Assembly: GCF_021654575.1 (NCBI RefSeq)
Contig: NZ_AP024488.1
Location: 1,054,001 to 1,118,000 of the forward strand
DNA: 64,000 bases
Source of the DNA: Desulfoluna limicola
Lineage (GTDB): Bacteria; Desulfobacterota; Desulfobacteria; Desulfobacterales; Desulfolunaceae
Direction: 5' to 3'
Under the pieces are notes generated by a model. It had not been told where the DNA came from and searched no databases. It saw only the letters and a program-made list of their open reading frames with translations. A program made the position numbers and the translations under genes. Each line of letters begins with the position of its first letter. Within the stretch, counting starts at the first letter, position 1. Below, piece by piece: positions 35,240-44,628 of this stretch.

Positions 35240-38200
35240 ATGGCGCAAACAAAAAAGTACGGAGCGTTCACCGGGGTCTTTACCCCGTCTATCCTGACAA
35301 TCCTCGGGGTCATCATGTACCTCCGGTTGCCGTGGATCGTGGGGCAGGCCGGACTCTACATGGTGTTCGGCATCGTGCTGGTGGCCCATATCGTGTCCAT
35401 CTGCACGGGGCTGAGTGTCTCTTCCATCGCCACGGACAAGAAGGTGGAGGGCGGGGGCAGCTATTACATCATCTCCCGGAGCCTGGGGCTTCCCATCGGG
35501 GGCACCCTGGGAATCGCTCTTTTTTTCGGGCTCTCCTTCAGTGTCAGCCTGTATGTCATCGGTTTTTCCGAGAGTTTCAATGGCTACTGGGGGCTCGGGG
35601 GCTCTGTCAACGCCATTCGCGTGACCGGAACGGTTGTGTTGTTGCTGGTGACGATCCTCACGTTTATCAGCACCTCCCTGGCACTCAAGGCCCAGTTTTT
35701 CATTTTGGCTGCCATTATCCTCTCTCTTCTCTCGGTTCTTTTTGGCCACTCCCCTTATGTTCCGCAGCAACTTTCCCTGTCACCCCAGGCAACCGCGCCC
35801 TCCATGATGGTGCTCTTCGGGATTTTTTTTCCGGCGGTCACCGGCTTTGAGGCCGGGGTCTCCATGTCCGGTGATCTCGAAGACCCGAAAAGGGCCATTC
35901 CCGTCGGTACCATCGCCGCGATCCTCGTCGGTCTTACGGTGTATATGCTCCTTCCCGTTTTTCTGCTCTCACGCGTGGATGCGGTGACCCTGGTCAGCAA
36001 CCCGAATGTGCTCTTGGAGATCGCTCTTGTCCCTGCGCTGGTGATCGCCGGGATTTGGGCCGCCACGGTCTCCTCTGCCATCGGGAGCATCCTGGGCGCC
36101 CCGAGGATTTTGCAGGCAACGGCAGTGGACGGCATCACCCCAAAGTTTTTTGCCAGAGGCCATGGCAAGGCCAATGAGCCTCGCAATGCCATTCTGGTGA
36201 CATTTCTGATCGCAGAAGCCGGGATTTTGATTGGGGAACTCGACATCATCGCACGGGTGGTGTCGACCTTTTTTATCACCACGTATGGGTTTCTCAACCT
36301 CACCTGCGCAGTGGAACGCTGGGCCAGTTCCGATTTCAGGCCGTCGTTCAAGGTGCCGCAAGGGGTGAGTCTCCTTGGGTTTCTCACCTGTGTCATCGTG
36401 ATGATTCAGCTGGACCTCTTGGCCATGATCGGAGGCTGTTTGATCCTCGGCGGCCTGCTTTTTTTCCTGAAGCGAAGGGAACTTACCCTGAAGTCCGGGG
36501 ATGCGTGGGAAAGTGTCTGGCTCTCTGTGGTTCGTATGGGGCTCTTCAAGCTTTCTCAGGGCGGAAGGCACCAGCGCAACTGGAAACCCAACATCCTGCT
36601 GTTCAGCGGGGGGTCTGTCGCCCGCCCTTACCTTATCGCGTTTGGAAAATGGATTTCAGGCCAGCTCGGGATGGTCTCCAATTTCGATCTGATTGAAAAC
36701 CCATCAGCCAAGGTGCTCTTTCCCCATTCTATTCAGGCAGCGGTGACGGATCCCGAAACGTTTGAGGGGGTGTTCACCCGCCGACAGGAGTGCCGGGATG
36801 TGTACGAGGGAATCGACACCATTGCGAGAACTTACGGGTTTTCCGGTATCGAGCCCAATGCCGTTTTGATGGGATGGCGCCGCAAGGCGAAGCACCCTGA
36901 AGCCTTTGCACAGCTCATGGTCAACTTAAGGGAGCTGGATTACAGCCTGATGGTGATGAACTATCATGAGGAGAAGGGCTTTGGCGCCTGCAAGACCATT
37001 GATGTCTGGTGGCGCGGTGGCGGGAACAACGGAAACCTGACCCTGGCCCTGTTGACGTTTATTCTGGCCAGCCCGCAGTGGCGGGACGCCCGGGTGCGAT
37101 TCCTCGTGGACACCCGTGAAAGCGCCCTCATTGAGACCATCTATAAAAACATGACGCGAAGCCTTCAGGATGCACGCATCGAAGGCGAGATAAAAGTCAT
37201 CAATAATGCGGCCGGGGAACGCTCGTTCAAGGAAATCCTCGCTGCGGAATCGAGCAACGCCGACCTGACTATCCTGGGGCTCCCTGAACTCACCCTTCAA
37301 AACGCAGGGGCCGCCATCGAAAAAACCAATGATCTTCTCTCAGGGTTGGGCACCACGCTTCTGGTGGGGGCCTCCTCCTTTTTCAATCCTGTGGTGACCG
37401 GTATCGAGTACGACGCGAAGAGGGAGGCCCCGGTCTTTTCAAGGGATGCCCTGGCAAACCTCGGGCCCCAATCTTTTGGGCTGCCGCCCCTCACCCTGCC
37501 TTCGGATGGGCGGCTTCGGCTTCATGTGACCCGGCTTGACCGGTTCTCCCTTCACCAGGTGTTTCAAACCGTGGAACGCCACCTTTTGACTGTGCATGAG
37601 CGTAACCGAAGTCTGGTTCATACCTTGGGAGAATTGGTGGATAGTGCCCTGGACCGGATTGAGGGGCTTGCCAAAGAGGGCGGGTCACCCAGGGCGAGAC
37701 GCGCCCTGGGCAAGGTGCAGGGGGACCTTTTTTTTCAGGTTTCCCGTCAGCTCTCAGAGTTCAAGGAGACCTCCCTGCCCAACCAGAACGAGATGCTTGG
37801 CGAGGCTGTCCGCAGCCTGCACCTCAACCTGGAGGGGTATTTGCAATCGGTGCCGGAGAGGCTGACAGCCCTTCATGACTCGGAGGCCATGTCGGTCCTG
37901 CCGGGAGATCGGATGGGCCTCAGGGTCCTGAAGTGGAGAACGCGCATGGGGTGCCGGTTGCGAAGTGATGGGACCCCAGACGTCAGCGTCCCTTTCCGTC
38001 ACCTGGTGGGCGCCGTCTGGGATCACCATCTCTGGACAGCATGGCTTTCCCGATTTCACCAGGTCGGCATTCAGCAATACAGTTGGGTCAAGGAGATCCA
38101 GGGGCTGGTCAAGCTGGTCAAAGATCGCCTGGAATGGGCAGAATCCCGGTTTGGAGAGGCGGTGCTTTTACCGGAAGAGATGGAGGCGTCCAAGGGGGAG

Positions 38201-40390
38201 ATTGCCCAGGCGGTGGAACGGATTCAGCAGGCAAACGACACCGTCTTTTATGAGTTGACCCGGGGCATGGTCCTTGACCTGCGCCATCTGGCCAACCAGG
38301 TGGCCATGGACGCGGCCTCCGTCGATGCGGCGTATCGCACGAGGCAGCATGCAAAGCAGCGAAAGGAAGGGAAAACGGTGACCTTGAGGATGGCTGAGTT
38401 TCCCGGGGCATGGTTGACAAACCAGACTCTGTTTGTGGACATGCTGTCCATGGATCTCTCGCTCATGGCGTATCAGCGACGGTTGACGGTCATATTGAAG
38501 CGTATCAAGCAGGACTGGTTCCTGATCCTGGAGAACGGTCTTCACGATAAAATTGAGCGCCTTCTCCAGGAGGTGGACTCCTGGCTCAACCAGACCGAGG
38601 AGCAAGGGGAGAAGGAGGCGTCCTTTTCATTTGAGGTGAAGAGCTCCCTGATCTCTGAGCAGGCTGTCAAGGGCGTCGTCACCGAGATTCAGCCGGCCCT
38701 GGAACAAATCCCTGAGGTCGCTCAGGCGATCGGGGAACCCTCACTGCAGCAGCTTCAGGAGGGGCGGTTCGTTGAGGTGGAAAGCCTGGCCGTGGATTTG
38801 CGAGAGCTGCTCAAGTACATCGTGTATGCGGATCTGTTGAACCCTTTGCGTCAGCACCTCGCAGGCATCCCGGCCACGGTTGATCATATTGTCTCCAATG
38901 TTAAGGACGCGGTGCGTTTTTTTTCATTTCACCTGGCGGTGTCGGATACCCCCGAGGAGGCGCTGGTCGGTGAGGAACGCGAGGCGATGATCAACCAGGC
39001 GGTGACGCGCATTGAAAAGGAGATGGCGGCAGTATCAACCCTTCAGCAGGCACTTATGGACGCCATCGATGAGGGAGTGGCCCGTGTCGCGGAGAAAACC
39101 AACCCCTGGCGGATCATTCACTCCTCCGATGATCTCCGGCGCTATATCCGGTTTCAGGACAACAAAAAGGTGCTCTCGTTTTTTGAGAAAAAGAGGCGGG
39201 GCATCGAACTATGGGGCCAGGAACTCCTGATCAAAAAGATCTACCAGAGGACTCCCGGGGTGTTGACTGCTCTTGGGAAAGCCGCGGGCGGTCAGGAAGA
39301 GTCCATGGTGAAGAGGGTTCTCGAGCGAGTGGACCGTGTCTCTCCCGGAAACGGGGTCCTCAGCGCCCTGCCGTTTCATTACAGGCAGCTTTTTTTGGGT
39401 GATCAGCCGCCCAGCAAGGAGTTTTGGGTGGGCAGGGACGCGGAGATGGCGAGGGCGCAAACCACCGTTGACCGCTTTCGGTCCGGCACGAGCGGGGCAT
39501 TGATGGTGACCGGCGAGTGGCTTTCCGGCAAGAGCGCCCTGGCGCATCATGTGGCGCATAGCTACTTCGACCGGCAGTCCGTGTTTCAGGTGTTTCCTCC
39601 GCCAGAAGGTTCGTGCGGCCTCGACACCTTTCACAAGGCCCTTGAAGAGGCCCTTCAGGTTCGGGGAAGAATTGAACGCCTGTTTCTCCAACTCCCCCCC
39701 CACAGCGTCATGGTGATTCACAACCTGGAGCTCTGGTGGGAGCGTCACCCCAATGGCGACACGGTCACACACCACATCGAGTGGCTGATCCGGACCTTCG
39801 GGCACCACTGTTTTTTTATTCTCACCATGAATACCCATGCGTTGACGCTGCTCCGGAACCTTCAGCCCCTGGACGACTATTTTTTGGATGTGGTGACCTG
39901 CGGCCCCATGACCGCTGCGGAATTAAAGACCCTTATTTTGATGCGGCACAAGGCCACCGGGTTGAAATTCACCCTCGGGAACCACTCGGAAGAGACCCTC
40001 TCCGAATTGATGCTTGCCCGGCTGTTTCGACGGTTTTACGACTGGTCCGGGGGCAATGTGGGGGTGGCATTGCACGCCTGGGTGAGCCATATCGACGAGG
40101 TGAAGGGCAACACGGTGCGCATGGGGTACCCGGTTTTGCCCGACCCCACACAGCGCTTTCAACTGCCCATCGAGTGGATGGTGGTGATTCTTCAGTTTGT
40201 CCTCCATAAGGTGCTGAGCCGAGAACGGTTGATGCGCCTCATGGTGTGGCCTGAGGAGGAGTGCCTGCGGTTTGTCGATGTGCTGCAACGGGCAGGCATT
40301 CTTCAGGAGCGGGGGGAGGGCCTCTGGTCCCTGACCCCCTGGTTGGTTCCGGACCTCATTGACGAGCTTCGCAGGGGACAGATGCTATGA
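35240..40390 (+). CDS. SLC12-like cation-chloride cotransporter fused to a P-loop NTPase
   Basis: GAGAAGGA precedes ATG 35240. Residues about 10-415 form an APC-type 12-helix transporter; TM1-3 text (GVFTPSILTILGVIMYLRLP, WIVGQAG, GLSVSSIAT, GGGSYYIISRSLG) is that of SLC12 cation-chloride cotransporters. Residues about 440-720 match the SLC12 cytoplasmic domain (KTIDVWW, GNLTLALLTFIL, RDARVRFLVD). Residues 740-1390 are mostly helical and unassigned. Residues 1395-1716 form an NTPase with Walker A GEWLSGKS (1425-1432), a Walker-B-like VMVIHNLEL near 1489 and a winged-helix-like end (MRLMVWPEEECLRFVDVLQRAGILQE). The MscS-like gene starts inside its stop codon. I infer a volume- or ion-regulated transporter; the NTPase coupling is new to me. 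Confidence 0.88.
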   Translation: MAQTKKYGAFTGVFTPSILTILGVIMYLRLPWIVGQAGLYMVFGIVLVAHIVSICTGLSVSSIATDKKVEGGGSYYIISRSLGLPIGGTLGIALFFGLSFSVSLYVIGFSESFNGYWGLGGSVNAIRVTGTVVLLLVTILTFISTSLALKAQFFILAAIILSLLSVLFGHSPYVPQQLSLSPQATAPSMMVLFGIFFPAVTGFEAGVSMSGDLEDPKRAIPVGTIAAILVGLTVYMLLPVFLLSRVDAVTLVSNPNVLLEIALVPALVIAGIWAATVSSAIGSILGAPRILQATAVDGITPKFFARGHGKANEPRNAILVTFLIAEAGILIGELDIIARVVSTFFITTYGFLNLTCAVERWASSDFRPSFKVPQGVSLLGFLTCVIVMIQLDLLAMIGGCLILGGLLFFLKRRELTLKSGDAWESVWLSVVRMGLFKLSQGGRHQRNWKPNILLFSGGSVARPYLIAFGKWISGQLGMVSNFDLIENPSAKVLFPHSIQAAVTDPETFEGVFTRRQECRDVYEGIDTIARTYGFSGIEPNAVLMGWRRKAKHPEAFAQLMVNLRELDYSLMVMNYHEEKGFGACKTIDVWWRGGGNNGNLTLALLTFILASPQWRDARVRFLVDTRESALIETIYKNMTRSLQDARIEGEIKVINNAAGERSFKEILAAESSNADLTILGLPELTLQNAGAAIEKTNDLLSGLGTTLLVGASSFFNPVVTGIEYDAKREAPVFSRDALANLGPQSFGLPPLTLPSDGRLRLHVTRLDRFSLHQVFQTVERHLLTVHERNRSLVHTLGELVDSALDRIEGLAKEGGSPRARRALGKVQGDLFFQVSRQLSEFKETSLPNQNEMLGEAVRSLHLNLEGYLQSVPERLTALHDSEAMSVLPGDRMGLRVLKWRTRMGCRLRSDGTPDVSVPFRHLVGAVWDHHLWTAWLSRFHQVGIQQYSWVKEIQGLVKLVKDRLEWAESRFGEAVLLPEEMEASKGEIAQAVERIQQANDTVFYELTRGMVLDLRHLANQVAMDAASVDAAYRTRQHAKQRKEGKTVTLRMAEFPGAWLTNQTLFVDMLSMDLSLMAYQRRLTVILKRIKQDWFLILENGLHDKIERLLQEVDSWLNQTEEQGEKEASFSFEVKSSLISEQAVKGVVTEIQPALEQIPEVAQAIGEPSLQQLQEGRFVEVESLAVDLRELLKYIVYADLLNPLRQHLAGIPATVDHIVSNVKDAVRFFSFHLAVSDTPEEALVGEEREAMINQAVTRIEKEMAAVSTLQQALMDAIDEGVARVAEKTNPWRIIHSSDDLRRYIRFQDNKKVLSFFEKKRRGIELWGQELLIKKIYQRTPGVLTALGKAAGGQEESMVKRVLERVDRVSPGNGVLSALPFHYRQLFLGDQPPSKEFWVGRDAEMARAQTTVDRFRSGTSGALMVTGEWLSGKSALAHHVAHSYFDRQSVFQVFPPPEGSCGLDTFHKALEEALQVRGRIERLFLQLPPHSVMVIHNLELWWERHPNGDTVTHHIEWLIRTFGHHCFFILTMNTHALTLLRNLQPLDDYFLDVVTCGPMTAAELKTLILMRHKATGLKFTLGNHSEETLSELMLARLFRRFYDWSGGNVGVALHAWVSHIDEVKGNTVRMGYPVLPDPTQRFQLPIEWMVVILQFVLHKVLSRERLMRLMVWPEEECLRFVDVLQRAGILQERGEGLWSLTPWLVPDLIDELRRGQML

Positions 40391-41115
40391 GAGCCTGGTT
40401 TGATGACATGTCGGAGCTGTTGGTGCTGGAGATCCTCCTGGCAGGTGTCGTGTTGTTTCTGGTGCTTCGCATCGTTCAACGCGGGCTCGGTGTCTGGGTG
40501 ATTCGAAGGCAGGGGAGCCCGGCTCTCCTTCGCTTTTATCCCGTGGTTGAAGTGGCCGTGTGGGTGATGTTTTTGAGTTGGGCCGTCCGGCAGATATTTC
40601 AGCCCGGGGTCGCCGGGTCCGTCGCGCTGCTGGTTCTGATGGTGGGCCTCTTCGCCTGGGCCGGGAGTTTTGTGGTACGGGACTGGTTTGCCGGGGTGGT
40701 TTTTAAGGCGGAAGAGACTTACAGGCTCGGTGATCTTCTGGGGGTTAAGGGGGTCCGTGGTCGGCTGAAGCACATGGGGTATCGCTCCCTGACACTGGAA
40801 GCCGCCGATGGCCTCAGGGTTATCATTCCTTACAGCGCCTTTGTCAAGGAGCGGGCCGTTGAGGCATTTCCCCGGAAAACAGTCTGCAAAACGGTCGCCC
40901 TCGACCTACCGGTGCAGACCCCCTTTTCAGATGCCCGGCAGACGCTTCAGGCCATCGCCTTGTGCGCGCCCTGGAGTGCCATGGACCATAAACCCCAGGT
41001 CCGACTTGTCGAGAGCCGGGATCACCACTATACGGTTGAGGTTGACGCGTATATCGTGGATGAGCGGTTTGCAGCTGACGTCGAAGCCTATATAATACAC
41101 CACATGGACCTTTAG
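40387..41115 (+). CDS. MscS-like membrane protein coupled to the transporter
   Basis: ATG 40387 overlaps the TGA of the preceding gene (ATGA), so translation is coupled. The 242-residue product has three or four hydrophobic helices and then the MscS beta-domain: VRDWFAGVVFKAEETYRLGDLL, then GRLKHMGYRSLTLEAADGLRVIIPYSAF. That is the text around the end of TM3 and the Sm-like ring of small-conductance mechanosensitive channels. TM3 lacks the regular Gly/Ala packing of E. coli MscS, so it may be a sensor or regulatory subunit and not a free channel. Pairing with a cation-chloride transporter fits osmotic or turgor control. Confidence 0.85.
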   Translation: MRAWFDDMSELLVLEILLAGVVLFLVLRIVQRGLGVWVIRRQGSPALLRFYPVVEVAVWVMFLSWAVRQIFQPGVAGSVALLVLMVGLFAWAGSFVVRDWFAGVVFKAEETYRLGDLLGVKGVRGRLKHMGYRSLTLEAADGLRVIIPYSAFVKERAVEAFPRKTVCKTVALDLPVQTPFSDARQTLQAIALCAPWSAMDHKPQVRLVESRDHHYTVEVDAYIVDERFAADVEAYIIHHMDL

Positions 41116-41574
41116 ACCGGATATTTCACGCGTTGAGTGCATCCATATTCAAGGCATCAGAGCTGCAGATGTCGTGGTGTACCTCAATGCTCTGCCAACG
41201 CAGACGATGGGTGCACTCGACTCGCCCGGAGGGTGAGAAAATCGAGCAGGAAACGGTGACGTACATTTTGTGTTTTTGACATGCCTTGATTTTTCGCTGT
41301 AACAATCGGTGATAACGTGGTGTTTTTTTGATGTGATTGTTTTCTGATCAAATATCCGGGATAGAATCCAATGGCGCACCCGTCACCATCATATTCCCCC
41401 CTGCTCACGGAAAATCACCCGTCCGTCGACGGCTTGTCACCCAAGCTAAGCCGTGTTGCCCGTATTTCACCCGTGCCCACGTAGGAATGGCGCCCACCTT
41501 CCATGCATGGTGCCAAACAGGACGGTGTCGCAAGGGGGAAAACCGGCCGTCCGAGTTGTGTTAAAGGAGCCTAT
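41116..41574. other. Spacer with 60-bp repeat
   Basis: No gene. Bases 41228-41280 repeat 17684-17740. A plausible ribosome site AAAGGAG at the right edge belongs to the receptor gene. Confidence 0.6.
41228..41280 (+). repeat. 60-bp interspersed repeat, copy 2
   Basis: CCCGGAGGGTGAGAAAATC and the tail TTGTGTTTTTGA align with 17690-17738. The open frame ends PEGEKIEQETVTYILCF then TGA, parallel to PDGEKINQKTVNDMLCF at the other copy, and most differences are conservative at protein level. Confidence 0.6.
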
Positions 41575-44553
41575 ATGAGCATCCGACACACCTGTGTTCT
41601 TTTTTTTCTGTTGGTTTCAGGGGGGGCATTCCCACAGACACCACTTCATGCATCCGAGACCGTGGCGTCGCTTTCGGTGTCGCTGACAGACGATGAATCC
41701 GCCTGGATCAAGTCTCACCCGGTGATTCGGGTCTCAAACGAGCCAGGGTATGCGCCCTTTGATTTCACGGAAAAAGGGAAGCCTGCAGGGTTGTCCATTG
41801 ACTACCTGAACATGGTGGCAAGGCGGGCCGGGTTGCGGCTGGAGTATGTTCAGGATACCTGGGGCAACCTTCTGGAAATGGGCAAGCAAAAGAAGATCGA
41901 TCTTCTGCACACCATGTTTTATGCCCCTGAACGAGAGGCGTATTTTCTGTTCACAGAGCCCTATAAATCCCTGATCAACGGGATTTATGTCAGGGAAGGG
42001 GTCACCGGCGTCCGATCCATCGATGACCTGGCAAACAAGCGGGTGATTTTGACAAAGGGGGATACCATTGGCGAACTTCTGACCCGGCTGGTCCCCGATG
42101 CGGAGTATGTGTTTGTCGACACCTACGATGCCATTGTCAAGGCGATAGCGCTGGGGCAGGGAGACGCCACAGTGATGGATACCGCCGTCGCAAATTACCT
42201 GATCCGCAAATTTACCCTGACAAATATCCTGCCGGCAGGGGAAGCAAAGTTCGCCACCGGACAGCGCGATCCTCGATACTACATCGCAGTGCGAAAGGAT
42301 TGGCCCATGCTTCATGCCATCCTTCAGAAGAGCATGAACACCATCACACGGGATGACATGGCGAGGTTGGAATTTCGCTGGTTTGGCCTGTCCAGCCCAC
42401 CTGAGAATGTGGGCATTCGCCTGACCGAAAAAGAGAGAGCCTTCCTGGATACACACCCGCGTATCCGTGTGCACAACGAAAAGGACTGGTCGCCATTTAA
42501 CTATCATGAGTACGGGAGCCCTCGGGGGTTGTCCATTGACTACATGAACCTGGTGGCGAACCGGCTTGGGGTGCTTGTGACCTACGTGACCGGGCCGAGC
42601 TGGGACGAATTTCTGGGGATGATAAAGGGCAAAGAGCTGGATGTCATGCTCAATATCGTCAAGACCGACGACCGGGCGGCATACATCCGCTTTACGGAAC
42701 CCTATGCGCGCGCGCCCAATGTCATCGTCAGTGCGGACAGTCACCCCTATGAAAGCATGGCGGAGCTTGAGGGAAGGGTCGTGGCTTTCCCCAAGGGCTT
42801 TTTTTACGAAGAGGTGCTGACCTCATCATTCCCCCAGATCAGGCGCCTGCCGCTCCCGGATACCCTGGCCTGCCTCAAGGCGGTCTCTCTCGGGAAGGCA
42901 GATGCCGTCCTGAGTGAAGGGGTGGTGATCAACAGTTTGATCCACAGGAACATGCTCACCGGACTGCGTATCACGGGTGAAGCCAGGATGGGCCATCCCG
43001 ATTTTGCGAACCTTCGCCTGGGGATTCGCGAGGACTGGCCGCTGCTGCACTCAGCGGTCATGAAGGCCATGGCTGATATTTCCCCTCAGGAAATGCGTCG
43101 GATTCGTGAAAAATGGCTGCAGTCGCATAAAGCCGCTGAACTCCCGGAACCCTCGGTTTCTGTTGTCTACAAGCCCTTGGTGGCGTATGGGGCAGGGGCT
43201 TTTGCCCTGATGGCTCTGGTGGCCTGGGGGTGGGGACGTCGCGTGAAAAAAGAGAGTGCCCCGGTGCAGTTCGGCTCCCCTGTATTCCGAGGGCTTCTCC
43301 TGGCGGGCTTGAGTGTCTTTGTCATTACTGTCGGGTTTATCGGCTGGGTGACCCTTGAAGATAATAAAAAGCAGCATCTGCAGGGTGTGGAAAGGGATCT
43401 CAAGGGCGTGCTCTCCATTTTTGAGGACCGGCTGGATCTCTGGCTCTCGGAAAAGGTCTCTTTTTTGAGGCAGATGGGTCGAGATCCCATGCTCGCCGCC
43501 ATGACCAGAGCGCTTTTTGTTGAGTCGTCGGGTAAAGACGATTTGTTGGCTGCTGATGTGCTCTCGGATGAACTGCGCGACATGCGGTCCTATTTTGAGG
43601 CCCAGAAAACAAGTTTTCATCACATCGATTTTTTTATCATCAACTCAAACCATACAGTCATCGGTGCCATGCGCGATGCCGATATCGGCACCCGTCACCT
43701 TATCTCCCGTCAGGGGCCGGAACTTCTGGAGCGGGCGTTGCGAGGTGAGGTGTTTTTTGTGCCCCCCATGGCACCGGCCCCACGGCCGGGGCTTTCTGGC
43801 CTGCCGTATACCCCGGAAACGTCTCTGGCCATGTTTTTTGTCGGTCCAATCCGGGATATGGACGGCCGAATTCTTGCCGTGATGGCCCTGCGAGTGACAC
43901 CCTGGAATGAGTTTGAAGAGGCGACCCGGTTGCTCGATGAGTTAAAAACCGGGGAAACGTATGCCTTTGACAGGGAGGGGCGGATGCTGTCTCCAAGTCG
44001 GTTCGAAGACCAGCTCCGCAGTATCGGGCTTCTTGAGCAAGACCGGGGGAGTGCCCTGAATATTGAGATCAGGGATCCCGGGGTCAACCTGACGAAGGGT
44101 GAGCGCCCGCATCAGGACAGGTTACGGCAGCCCCTGGTTCAGATGGTCATCCGGGCCGTCCAGTTAAGGACCGAGATGAAGCTGGCGGGGAGCCTGCAAG
44201 GCCATTCCGAAACCGAAGTCGATATCTCCGGTTACCGGGACTATCGGGGGGTGCCGGTGCTCGGGGCCTGGCTCTGGAACATGGATCTGGATTTCGGGCT
44301 TGTGGCGGAAGTGGATGTGGAAGAGGCCATGTCCACCTATCACCAGTCACGGCTCATGATTGCCGGAGTCCTGGGGGGGACCCTGATTTTTGCCCTGTCC
44401 GCAGTGCTGCTTGTCCTGCTCCTCGGGGAGCGCTCCTGCAAGGCATTGATTTGCGCCAGGGATAGTCTTGAAGAAGAGGTGGCGGAATTGAAAACCGAGG
44501 CCAATGACCTCTTGAAACAAGCCGGACTGTCGGAGAAATACCACACAGAGTGA
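41575..44553 (+). CDS. Double SBP_bac_3 / Cache receptor without output domain
   Basis: AAAGGAG five bases before ATG 41575. The 992-residue product has a signal peptide, two tandem periplasmic amino-acid-binding-type domains (SBP_bac_3; each begins 'L-x-H-P-x-IRV-x-NE' and has 'GLSIDYxNxVA'), about residues 35-270 and 280-520, two membrane helices (near 540 and 575-595), a large periplasmic Cache-like domain (about 600-920, DFFIINSNHTVIGAMRD), a last helix (about 928-952) and only 40 cytoplasmic residues of coiled coil (LEEEVAELKTEANDLLKQ). Such proteins normally continue into HisKA or GGDEF at this point. The stop is clean and no output gene follows. It may work through a partner protein. 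Confidence 0.87.
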   Translation: MSIRHTCVLFFLLVSGGAFPQTPLHASETVASLSVSLTDDESAWIKSHPVIRVSNEPGYAPFDFTEKGKPAGLSIDYLNMVARRAGLRLEYVQDTWGNLLEMGKQKKIDLLHTMFYAPEREAYFLFTEPYKSLINGIYVREGVTGVRSIDDLANKRVILTKGDTIGELLTRLVPDAEYVFVDTYDAIVKAIALGQGDATVMDTAVANYLIRKFTLTNILPAGEAKFATGQRDPRYYIAVRKDWPMLHAILQKSMNTITRDDMARLEFRWFGLSSPPENVGIRLTEKERAFLDTHPRIRVHNEKDWSPFNYHEYGSPRGLSIDYMNLVANRLGVLVTYVTGPSWDEFLGMIKGKELDVMLNIVKTDDRAAYIRFTEPYARAPNVIVSADSHPYESMAELEGRVVAFPKGFFYEEVLTSSFPQIRRLPLPDTLACLKAVSLGKADAVLSEGVVINSLIHRNMLTGLRITGEARMGHPDFANLRLGIREDWPLLHSAVMKAMADISPQEMRRIREKWLQSHKAAELPEPSVSVVYKPLVAYGAGAFALMALVAWGWGRRVKKESAPVQFGSPVFRGLLLAGLSVFVITVGFIGWVTLEDNKKQHLQGVERDLKGVLSIFEDRLDLWLSEKVSFLRQMGRDPMLAAMTRALFVESSGKDDLLAADVLSDELRDMRSYFEAQKTSFHHIDFFIINSNHTVIGAMRDADIGTRHLISRQGPELLERALRGEVFFVPPMAPAPRPGLSGLPYTPETSLAMFFVGPIRDMDGRILAVMALRVTPWNEFEEATRLLDELKTGETYAFDREGRMLSPSRFEDQLRSIGLLEQDRGSALNIEIRDPGVNLTKGERPHQDRLRQPLVQMVIRAVQLRTEMKLAGSLQGHSETEVDISGYRDYRGVPVLGAWLWNMDLDFGLVAEVDVEEAMSTYHQSRLMIAGVLGGTLIFALSAVLLVLLLGERSCKALICARDSLEEEVAELKTEANDLLKQAGLSEKYHTE

Positions 44554-44628
44554 CCGAGGCTGACAGCCCGTTGCGGGCATGTCTGCATGGTTGTGGGCAT
44601 CTAACGTTGACTGAAGGTGGGGGAGGCC

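Noticed and set aside
34788..35297. A 169-codon frame before the SLC12-like gene.
   Set aside because: No ribosome site, no family resemblance, and it overlaps the true start at 35240.
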